The notes below the pieces were generated by a model, which searched no databases, had not been told where the DNA came from, and was given only the letters and a program-made list of their open reading frames with translations. The position numbers and the translations under genes were made by a program. Positions 1-5,583 of a DNA stretch of 5,583 nt are shown piece after piece (the stretch's first letter is position 1; the number at the start of each line of letters is the position of its first letter). The stretch comes from Flavobacteriales bacterium (GTDB lineage: Bacteria > Bacteroidota > Bacteroidia > Flavobacteriales_D > Sanyastnellaceae), in NCBI GenBank assembly GCA_947460525.1, contig CANHIV010000092.1, forward strand, positions 1 to 5,583. The letters run 5' to 3'.

Positions 1-1
1 A

Positions 2-9
2 TACATTTG
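2..9 (+). promoter_or_regulatory. Putative Bacteroidetes -7 promoter box for kup
   Basis: TACATTTG is an exact match to the Bacteroidetes primary sigma factor -7 consensus TAnnTTTG. It ends 15 bases before the kup ATG at 25, which would give a short leader of about 10 bases. The TTG at 7-9, which could otherwise act as an in-frame start codon, lies inside this box, and that favours the ATG. The matching -33 element would lie upstream of the window, so only half the promoter can be judged. A chance match is possible. Confidence 0.5.
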
Positions 10-24
10 CTTCGAATTTTAACC

Positions 25-1950
25 ATGGCCTCAAATCATCAAAAGCTAAGCGCTGCAGGCGTATTAGTCACCCTAGGTATCATTTTCGGAGATATTGGTA
101 CCTCACCTTTGTACGTATTGCGTTCTATTATTCAAGATCGACCCATCACTGAGGTATTGGTGTATGGTGGGGTTTCTTGTATTTTCTGGACCTTAACGAT
201 CCAAACCACGTTCAAGTATATTTTCCTTACCCTGAGGGCAGACAACAATGGAGAAGGTGGGATTTTCTCTTTGTATTCATTGGTAAAAAGAAAGGGCAAG
301 TGGTTGTTTTGGCCAGCCATGATTGGAGCAGCGACGCTTTTGTGCGACGGGATAATCACGCCGCCCATCTCCGTAGCTTCAGCTGTCGAAGGTATTTCAG
401 GTTATAACGAGAATGTTCCCGTTATGCCGATTGTTTTGTTAATTCTCACCCTCATCTTTGTTATCCAGCGTTATGGAACCAAGTTGGTTGGTGTGGCATT
501 TGGTCCCATCATGTTGTTGTGGTTTACGATGTTGGCCATCTTGGGCTTGTCCCAGGTGATTCAACATCCAGAAGTATTTAATGCCATCAATCCCAAATAC
601 GCCATTGCTCTTTTAACAGAGTATCCCCAAGGATTTTGGTTACTGGGCGCTGTCTTCTTGTGCACCACAGGTGCAGAAGCATTGTACAGTGATTTGGGAC
701 ATTGTGGACGTGAGAATATTCGTGTCAGTTGGATTTTTGTGAAGGTGGCGTTGATATTGAACTACATGGGCCAGGCTTCTTGGATCATGAAGCAAACATC
801 TATTGAAGATACCAATCCATTTTACGCCATCATGCCCGATTGGTTTTTGTTGCCCGGTATCATCATTGCCACCATGGCCGCGATCATTGCAAGCCAGGCA
901 TTGATTTCTGGATCATTCACTTTGGTGAGTGAAGCAATGAACTTGAACTTTTGGCCGCGGGTGGGGGTGAAGTTTCCAACGGAATTAAAAGGTCAATTGT
1001 ACATTCCTTCAGTGAACTGGCTGTTGTGGGCAGGATGTATGGGCGTTATGCTTTACTTCCGTGAATCCAAGCACATGGAAGCAGCCTATGGATTCTTCAT
1101 TACCATAGCGATGTTGATGACCACTTTATTGCTCAGCTATTATTTGATTTTTAAAAGAAGATGGCCCATATGGTTGGTGGCCGTTACAGTGGGTGTGTTT
1201 TTTACTGTGGAGATTTCTTTCTTCGTGGCCAACATCCTCAAGTTGAAGGAAGCTTGGATGATGTTGATTGTATACGTTGTAATTCTTCATGTGATGTGGA
1301 TTACGCATACCTACAGAAAATTGAGCAACTCTTTTATTCAGTTTGCAGATTTGGATGATTACGTGGCCACACTGAATCAACTATCAGGGGATACGAGAAT
1401 TTCCAAGTATGCGACGCACTTGGTTTTCTTGACCAAGGCCAACCACCGTCACCAGATTGAGAACAAAATCATAGACAGTATTTTGTCCAAGACGCCCAAA
1501 CGAGCGGATGTGTATTGGTTTGTGCATGTGGATCGCACCAATGAACCTTACACCAAAGAATATGAAGTGGATGAGGTGGAGAACGATTTGATTATTAAAG
1601 TCAACATTCGTTTGGGATTCCGTGTGCCGGCCAAGGTGAACAATTTCTTCAAATGTATTTTAGATGACATGGTCAAGCGCAACACTTTTGATGTCTCTAA
1701 AAAGCCTGAACCTTATCAAGATTACAACAGCAATTTGGATGTCAAGTTTGTTGTCTTGGAAAAGTATTTGTCTGCGGATAATGACCTTTCTGTGAAAGAG
1801 AACTTTGTTACCTCAGGCTATGAATGGATGAAGGAACAAGCCTTGAGTGATATTGATGCGTGGGGATTGGAAGAAGCGGATACCGTATTAGAGAAAGTTC
1901 CTTTGGTAGTGAAGCCTTCTAAGAAGATTGAATTGGTTTGTAAAAATTAA
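25..1950 (+). CDS. kup: Kup/HAK/KT family potassium uptake protein
   Basis: A complete 641-residue inner-membrane transporter of the Kup (TrkD) family, which takes up K+ probably by proton symport. The family signature is clear: GDIGTSPLY at residues 22-30, the DNNGEGGIF block starting at residue 73, DGIITPP at 108-114, and GAEALYSDLGH with its glutamate at about 218. By alignment from memory, D23, D108 and E218 correspond to E. coli Kup D23, E116 and E229, acidic positions reported as important for transport (D for E at the second). About twelve hydrophobic segments can be traced up to about residue 427, followed by a hydrophilic C-terminal domain of about 214 residues, as is usual for the family. 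I chose the ATG at 25 because the protein then begins a short distance before the first membrane segment, as in homologues. A TTG at 7 in the same frame would add six residues but falls in a promoter-like box. There is no Shine-Dalgarno sequence. The gene appears monocistronic, ending 47 bases before the convergent DUF349 gene. Confidence 0.96.
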   Translation: MASNHQKLSAAGVLVTLGIIFGDIGTSPLYVLRSIIQDRPITEVLVYGGVSCIFWTLTIQTTFKYIFLTLRADNNGEGGIFSLYSLVKRKGKWLFWPAMIGAATLLCDGIITPPISVASAVEGISGYNENVPVMPIVLLILTLIFVIQRYGTKLVGVAFGPIMLLWFTMLAILGLSQVIQHPEVFNAINPKYAIALLTEYPQGFWLLGAVFLCTTGAEALYSDLGHCGRENIRVSWIFVKVALILNYMGQASWIMKQTSIEDTNPFYAIMPDWFLLPGIIIATMAAIIASQALISGSFTLVSEAMNLNFWPRVGVKFPTELKGQLYIPSVNWLLWAGCMGVMLYFRESKHMEAAYGFFITIAMLMTTLLLSYYLIFKRRWPIWLVAVTVGVFFTVEISFFVANILKLKEAWMMLIVYVVILHVMWITHTYRKLSNSFIQFADLDDYVATLNQLSGDTRISKYATHLVFLTKANHRHQIENKIIDSILSKTPKRADVYWFVHVDRTNEPYTKEYEVDEVENDLIIKVNIRLGFRVPAKVNNFFKCILDDMVKRNTFDVSKKPEPYQDYNSNLDVKFVVLEKYLSADNDLSVKENFVTSGYEWMKEQALSDIDAWGLEEADTVLEKVPLVVKPSKKIELVCKN

Positions 1951-1969
1951 ATCTTCAAATAAAAGGATA

Positions 1970-1999
1970 AAAAAAAAGAGGCAAACGCCTCTTTTTTTT
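1970..1999. terminator. Bidirectional intrinsic terminator between kup and the DUF349 gene
   Basis: The perfect inverted repeat GAGGC (1978-1982), loop AAAC (1983-1986), GCCTC (1987-1991) is flanked by an A tract on the left (1969-1977) and eight T on the right (1992-1999). The flanking tracts pair with each other, extending the stem to about 13 bp. Either strand reads as a GC stem followed by a T run, so the element can stop transcripts of both convergent genes. Its right edge overlaps the TAA stop codon of the DUF349 gene at 1998-2000. Confidence 0.88.
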
Positions 2000-3701
2000 A
2001 TTGTCCTGCTTCATCATTGAGCAATTTCATCTTGTCTTTGATTTCAGTAATTTCCAACTGACAGCTCTTGATTTTCTTTTCGATTTCCTTTCTCAATGCC
2101 TCAGCTCCTTTTCCTGTGAAGATGCCCATGTTGTTTTCGTATTGCTTGATTTGCAAATTCAAACGATCCACTTTGTCTTGCAACAATGAACGTTCTCTTC
2201 TCATCACATTGCCACCACCTTGGGTCTTTAAATTCTCTACACGTGATTTGTACTGGCTGATATTCTTTTCTTGGCGGTTGGCATTGATTCCACCATACAA
2301 TCTATCCAAACACGCATTGTAACGAGTGCTGATGTCGTTGATGTTTTCTTTGGGAACATGACCTACTCCTTTCCATCTTTCAGAAAAGTTTTTAAGGAAT
2401 CCCAAATCAGCGCCTTTGTTTCCGGTTAGAGCATACGCTTCAAGTTCTTCTAGCAAAGTTGTTTTTAATTTCAAATTCTCTTCTTGCTGTCCGGACATTC
2501 CGTCAAAATGTTCTTTCTTGCGTTGGAAGAATAAATCACAAGCTGCTCTGAAACGCTGCCAAAGTTTGTTTTCATCTTTGGGCTCTGCATTTCCAACCGC
2601 TTTCCATTGCTCTTGAAGCTTCTTTAACTCCTCAGTTGTTTTCTTCCAGTCCGAGCTTTCAGCGATGGCCTTGGCCTTGGCAATGATCTCTTCTTTTTTC
2701 TTTTGGTTGTCGCGTTGAACGGAGCGTCTTTCATCAAAATACGACTTGCGTTTTTCAAAGAAAGCATCGCACAATCCACGGAACTCCAACCACGTTTCTT
2801 CGTTGTCTTTTTTACGCGTCCAACCGATGTTCTTCCAATCGTCCTGGAGCTTGATGATTTCATCTGTCCATTTGTTCCAAGCATTGGGTTGGGTGAAATC
2901 CATATTGAGGATTTCTTTGGTTTTATCAATCAAAGCTTGCTTGGCTTGCAAGTTGGTGTCCGCTTCTTTTTGAATGGCGTCGTAATGCGCTTGGATGCGG
3001 ATTTGCGCCTCTCTTAGAATAGCAAAGAAATTGTCTCCCGTTTCTTTGTAGGTCTCTTGTGGTGTTGGACCAACGTTTACAAACTCTCTCTGCAATCTCT
3101 TCACCATCACTTCTAACTCATTGATGCTCTCAATGGTTTCAAGTGATTTGGCTTCTTCAATCAATTGCTCTTTGGCTTTTTGATTGACCTTTAAATCATG
3201 CGCTTGAAGTTCTTTGTAAATATTGATGTTGTAAAAGAATGCATGATTCAGACGTTGCCAATTTTCTTGTATCTCGTGGTATTTGTCCCCAGGAACATCA
3301 CCAATAGCGTCCCATCTTTCTCTTAATTCTTTGTGCCAAACAAAGGCCTTGCCTACGTTTTCTTCTTCTTGAATTAGTTTTTGAAAATCGGTAAGAACAA
3401 TGAGTTTTGCATCGTAATTCTTTTGGCGCTCTGCAGCCAGAACTTTTCCGGCCTCTTCAATTCTATCCTCATATTGCTTGCACAGTTCTTGGAATTGTCC
3501 TTCGCTTTCATGCGGATGGTAAATGAACTCCGCACCTTCTTCAGGCTCTGAAGTTTTAAATGCCTCGAGTTGCAATTGGCGTTCTTTCACCGTTTCGGAT
3601 TTCCACTGGTTACGGATGCCGCGGACAGTATCGCGCACAGACATGATGTCTTCAGTTTGCAATGCCGCCGTAAGTTGTTCTATCAATTGTTCTTTCATCA
3701 C
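1998..3701 (-). CDS. DUF349 tandem-repeat protein
   Basis: A 567-residue, highly charged, almost wholly helical protein with no signal peptide or membrane segment, so probably cytoplasmic. It contains five recognisable DUF349 repeats. Each is marked by an aromatic residue followed by x-x-[IV]-G: W130 (WDAIG), F207 (FVNVG), W289 (WKNIG), W366 (WKAVG) and W443 (WKGVG), usually followed by an RF.AACDxFF-like helix and a Lys/Glu-rich linker. Spacing is 77, 82, 77 and 77 residues. A possible degenerate sixth unit surrounds W33. The C-terminal part, about residues 500-562, is a heptad-like charged coiled coil. DUF349 has no established biochemical function that I know of; multi-repeat versions are widespread in Bacteroidota. 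The start may be the first (3701) or second (3698) of two adjacent ATG codons. A -7 box match lies 16 bases upstream of the first. The gene is divergent from recX and convergent with kup, so it is probably transcribed alone. Confidence 0.93.
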   Translation of the reverse strand: MMKEQLIEQLTAALQTEDIMSVRDTVRGIRNQWKSETVKERQLQLEAFKTSEPEEGAEFIYHPHESEGQFQELCKQYEDRIEEAGKVLAAERQKNYDAKLIVLTDFQKLIQEEENVGKAFVWHKELRERWDAIGDVPGDKYHEIQENWQRLNHAFFYNINIYKELQAHDLKVNQKAKEQLIEEAKSLETIESINELEVMVKRLQREFVNVGPTPQETYKETGDNFFAILREAQIRIQAHYDAIQKEADTNLQAKQALIDKTKEILNMDFTQPNAWNKWTDEIIKLQDDWKNIGWTRKKDNEETWLEFRGLCDAFFEKRKSYFDERRSVQRDNQKKKEEIIAKAKAIAESSDWKKTTEELKKLQEQWKAVGNAEPKDENKLWQRFRAACDLFFQRKKEHFDGMSGQQEENLKLKTTLLEELEAYALTGNKGADLGFLKNFSERWKGVGHVPKENINDISTRYNACLDRLYGGINANRQEKNISQYKSRVENLKTQGGGNVMRRERSLLQDKVDRLNLQIKQYENNMGIFTGKGAEALRKEIEKKIKSCQLEITEIKDKMKLLNDEAGQ

Positions 3702-3759
3702 TTGATTCTAAGTTGGACAAAAATAGCAAACTAGCGAGAAAAATTGGTTAATTTGTGGC
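3702..3759. promoter_or_regulatory. Divergent promoter region between the DUF349 gene and recX
   Basis: These 58 AT-rich bases are the only untranslated sequence between two divergent starts and must carry both promoters unless one lies inside the opposite gene. The DUF349 side has the TATTTTTG box described separately. On the recX side the best candidate is TTAATTTG at 3748-3755, which misses the TAnnTTTG consensus at one position and ends only four bases before the recX ATG. If used, the recX transcript would be nearly leaderless. I see no LexA-like palindrome here. Confidence 0.5.
3718..3725 (-). promoter_or_regulatory. Putative Bacteroidetes -7 promoter box for the DUF349 gene
   Basis: Read on the minus strand, the bases are TATTTTTG, an exact match to TAnnTTTG. 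The box ends 16 bases before the ATG at 3701, nearly the same spacing as the box before kup. I see no TTG-type -33 element at the expected 19-21 base spacing, so the promoter would rely on the -7 box or on an activator. The AT-rich context raises the chance of a random match. Confidence 0.48.
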
Positions 3760-4242
3760 ATGTCAGACACTTTCCCTGGATTTTCAAAAGAATGGCTCAA
3801 AATCAAGCACTATTGTGACAAGGCGGAACGCTGCCATAGGGATGTTCAGTTGAAATTGAGGAACTATGAGGTTCCCAATGAAATTGCCCAAAATATGGTG
3901 GTTGAACTGATTGGAGAGAAGTTGTTGAATGAAGAGCGTTATGCCCGCGCCTATGCGCATGATCACCATGCTTTTAAAAATTGGGGCAAACAGAAGATCA
4001 AACAAGGACTTTTTAGAAAGGGGATTTCAAAGGCGCTGATTGCACTCGCATTGCAGGATATTCCTGACGAGGATGAGCAAGAGAACATGAGAATTTTGGC
4101 CAAGAGGAAATGGGATTCATTGGCAAAGGATACAATCATTAAGCGAAAAGGGAAAGTAATGCGGTACTTGTTTAACAAGGGATTTGATGCAGAACAAATC
4201 CAAAAAGCTATTCGGATTCTTGCTGGTGCTGACGACGAATGA
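3760..4242 (+). CDS. recX: Regulatory protein RecX
   Basis: A complete 160-residue protein of the RecX family, small cytoplasmic helical-repeat proteins that bind RecA or its DNA filament and usually inhibit recombinase and coprotease activity. Three RecX repeats can be followed. The first is about residues 16-55, with the ERCHRDV helix at 23-29 (the Bacteroidota form of the RpRS..E motif). The second is about 56-100, with LLNEERYARAYA followed by NWGKQKIKQGLFRKGI. The third is about 107-155, with KRKGKVMRYLFNKGFD. Length is typical for the family. The ATG at 3760 is the first Met in the frame and gives a normal N-terminus; no Shine-Dalgarno sequence precedes it. recA is not in the window, so the gene is not in the recA-recX arrangement seen in many other bacteria. 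It diverges from the DUF349 gene across 58 bases, and its last 35 bases overlap the 3' end of tilS on the other strand. Confidence 0.92.
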   Translation: MSDTFPGFSKEWLKIKHYCDKAERCHRDVQLKLRNYEVPNEIAQNMVVELIGEKLLNEERYARAYAHDHHAFKNWGKQKIKQGLFRKGISKALIALALQDIPDEDEQENMRILAKRKWDSLAKDTIIKRKGKVMRYLFNKGFDAEQIQKAIRILAGADDE

Positions 4243-5524
4243 CGAGCACCTCCTTGCTGTCTTCCTTTATTTTGCACCATTCCGCAATTTGCAATCCTAC
4301 AATGCAAGCGATGCCATGCGGTGTATCCAATAGCCAGTATTGATCTTTTTTGATGGCAGGAACTCCTTTCTTGTTCAGAAAGTCTGCAACCTTCATTTTG
4401 CCTTTCATTCCCAAAGGCTGAAATTCATCACCTGTTTTCCATCTGCGCAATACCATTGGGAATTGCAATTTTTGAAGATCCAATTGATGGATGTCCGACA
4501 CGCCGTACCAACCGGGATTGACTTGTGGGGAGGATGTCATTTCCCAGGCTTCATGGTTGATCCAATGAAAAGGCAGTTCATCAATCGAGATCGATGCGGA
4601 ATCGATCAAGTCTTTTTTGGTCAAAAGCCATTTGCCCAAATGAAATCCAACTGTGTATTCTTGGTTTTCTATTTTAGCGCCGCTTTGCAGATAAGGGAGC
4701 TGAGCGATACTATCCGTTTCTTTGTGGCCAAATCCGTATGGATGCAGCCATTGATATAAGATCCAAGAAGTGGGCAAGGCTTCAGGAATTTTCGCACTGT
4801 CCAATTCCAAATTGGCAGAATCCTTTTGATCAATATTTTCTGCTAACCATTGGGCGGTAAACCATTCTATCCAGCGCAATTGATTTTCGGATTTTTTTTG
4901 AAATTCGATGTTGGCGGCGATGGAAGTTGGAAATCGTTCTTCCACTTCTGGAATTAAATTGTTGCGCAGCCAATTTCTGTTGTATTTAGAATCAAAATTG
5001 CTTTGATCATCTCGGAATGGAACTTGGTGGGCTACAATGTATTTCTCGATTTCTGCTCTTGGCGTGTACAACAAGGGGCGCAGGGTGTCTTGGTTGATGG
5101 GCTTCATGCCCATGATGCCATTTAAGCTGAGACGAAGAAATTTGAGCCATTGGCTTTCTCTCAGATCATCGGCGTGGTGCGCCAATACAATCCATAGGGC
5201 TTGGTGTTTGGTTTTTAATTCCTGAAAAAAGTCCATACGGATGTTGCGCGCCCAATCTTGCAAGTTGCCTTGTGGGGCTTCTGCAGCGTCTCTTTTTTCA
5301 AAGATGATGTTGTGCTCTTGACAAAATTGCTGGACCACAGCTTCATCTTGGTTGCTGTCATTTCCCCGCAAATGGTAGTTGACATGAGCAACTACAAGAT
5401 CGGATTTGAGTTGACTTAAAGCGTGGAGCAGCGCCATGCTGTCTTTGCCACCACTGACGCCAACAATCATGGGTTCTTGACCAATGGAATTTTTTTTGAA
5501 AAATGATTCGATGGTAGAGATCAT
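4208..5524 (-). CDS. tilS: tRNA(Ile)-lysidine synthetase TilS
   Basis: A 438-residue cytoplasmic enzyme that uses ATP and lysine to convert the wobble cytidine (C34) of the AUA-reading tRNA-Ile to lysidine, changing both codon reading and charging identity. The N-terminal N-type ATP pyrophosphatase domain has the PP-loop SGGKDS at residues 24-29, HVNYHLRG at 47-54, HHADD at 116-120, RPLLYTPRAEIE at 149-160 and the D.SN...KY.RN..R signature at 173-187. The C-terminal TilS domain is visible at about 357-430 (RRWKTGDEFQPLGMKGK, then DFLNKKGVP). Two conserved blocks are altered: HHADD is followed by LRES rather than the usual QxET, and a usual tyrosine in the AR..RY helix is Met97. I chose the ATG at 5524 over the in-frame ATG at 5572 because it lies in an ATGA overlap with the stop of an upstream gene and gives a normal distance to the PP-loop. 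The longer form would add 16 residues covering that gene's end. Probably translationally coupled to the upstream gene. Confidence 0.93.
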   Translation of the reverse strand: MISTIESFFKKNSIGQEPMIVGVSGGKDSMALLHALSQLKSDLVVAHVNYHLRGNDSNQDEAVVQQFCQEHNIIFEKRDAAEAPQGNLQDWARNIRMDFFQELKTKHQALWIVLAHHADDLRESQWLKFLRLSLNGIMGMKPINQDTLRPLLYTPRAEIEKYIVAHQVPFRDDQSNFDSKYNRNWLRNNLIPEVEERFPTSIAANIEFQKKSENQLRWIEWFTAQWLAENIDQKDSANLELDSAKIPEALPTSWILYQWLHPYGFGHKETDSIAQLPYLQSGAKIENQEYTVGFHLGKWLLTKKDLIDSASISIDELPFHWINHEAWEMTSSPQVNPGWYGVSDIHQLDLQKLQFPMVLRRWKTGDEFQPLGMKGKMKVADFLNKKGVPAIKKDQYWLLDTPHGIACIVGLQIAEWCKIKEDSKEVLVIRRQHQQESE

Positions 5525-5583
5525 GATAGCGGTTGAATTAGTGATTGTGCTTTGAGCCAACACTCCTTCCATTCAGAATCTGA
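5521..5583 (-). CDS. 3' end of an upstream gene, possibly chorismate-binding enzyme (PabB/anthranilate synthase component I-like), partial
   Basis: From the window edge, the minus strand reads open for 20 codons and ends at TGA (5521-5523), sharing the bases ATGA with the start of tilS. The residues include ECWLKAQSLI, which resembles the C-terminal helix of chorismate-binding enzymes such as PabB and TrpE (typically E...KA.A+L). From memory, an aminodeoxychorismate/anthranilate synthase component I gene is often next to tilS in Bacteroidota. That the stretch is a real gene end is supported mainly by the tight ATGA junction; the identity is an inference from a very short fragment and could be wrong. 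The rest of the gene lies outside the window. Confidence 0.5.
   Translation of the reverse strand, partial: SDSEWKECWLKAQSLIQPLS

Noticed and set aside
7..24. TTG start at 7 adding six residues to Kup
   Set aside because: It lies inside an exact -7 promoter box, and the ATG at 25 fits the family N-terminus.
2624..3017. Open frames of about 75-104 codons on both strands inside the DUF349 gene
   Set aside because: They overlap a strongly coding repeat gene throughout, show no recognisable domain, and their compositions (Lys/Arg/Ser-rich or Phe/Ser-rich) are what out-of-frame readings of charged helical repeats give.
4225..4250. Inverted repeat GGTGCT...AGCACC spanning the recX stop codon as a possible terminator
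   Set aside because: The stem is only 6 bp with a 14-base loop, and neither side is followed by a clear T run. It lies in coding sequence of recX and tilS, where short inverted repeats arise by chance.
3963..4307. 114-codon minus-strand frame opposite recX and overlapping the tilS 3' end
   Set aside because: It is a shadow of the recX coding strand, and its residue composition shows no coherent fold.
4340..4759. 139-codon plus-strand frame opposite tilS
   Set aside because: It is antisense to conserved TilS sequence, has no domain I recognise, and has no sign of its own promoter or start signal.
5525..5572. 16-residue N-terminal extension of TilS from the ATG at 5572
   Set aside because: These bases are better explained as the end of the upstream gene in another frame. 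The ATG at 5524 in the ATGA junction gives a normal distance to the PP-loop.

Overview
The window looks like an ordinary housekeeping stretch of a Bacteroidota (Bacteroidetes) chromosome. The evidence is: a long tandem DUF349 protein of the kind common in that phylum; a RecX whose N-terminal repeat carries the ERCH-type motif I associate with Bacteroidota; two exact matches to the Bacteroidetes -7 promoter box TAnnTTTG placed 15-16 bases before start codons; and no Shine-Dalgarno sequences at any gene. The finer lineage (Flavobacteriales, Chitinophagales/Saprospirales or similar) cannot be fixed from the sequence. I see no mobile element, CRISPR array, tRNA, rRNA or riboswitch.

Layout from left to right. 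kup (25-1950, +) is a complete Kup/HAK potassium uptake transporter; a -7 box (2-9) lies just upstream. A 13-bp hairpin with A and T tracts (1970-1999) sits between kup and the convergent DUF349 gene (1998-3701, -), and probably terminates both. The 58-bp gap at 3702-3759 is a divergent promoter region for the DUF349 gene and recX (3760-4242, +). recX runs convergently into tilS, overlapping it by 35 bp at the 3' ends. tilS (4208-5524, -) is a complete tRNA(Ile)-lysidine synthetase. The last 63 bases (5521-5583, -) hold the 3' end of another gene whose TGA stop overlaps the tilS ATG in an ATGA junction. Its C-terminal residues resemble chorismate-binding enzymes (PabB/TrpE-like).

The genes do not form one pathway: potassium uptake (kup), an uncharacterised helical repeat protein (DUF349), RecA modulation (recX) and tRNA anticodon modification (tilS). 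The only likely operon is the cut-off upstream gene plus tilS. I found no convincing new biological system. The points worth a second look are the revised tilS start with its coupled upstream gene, the regular 77-residue DUF349 array, unusual residues in the TilS catalytic domain, and the very compact transcription signals.
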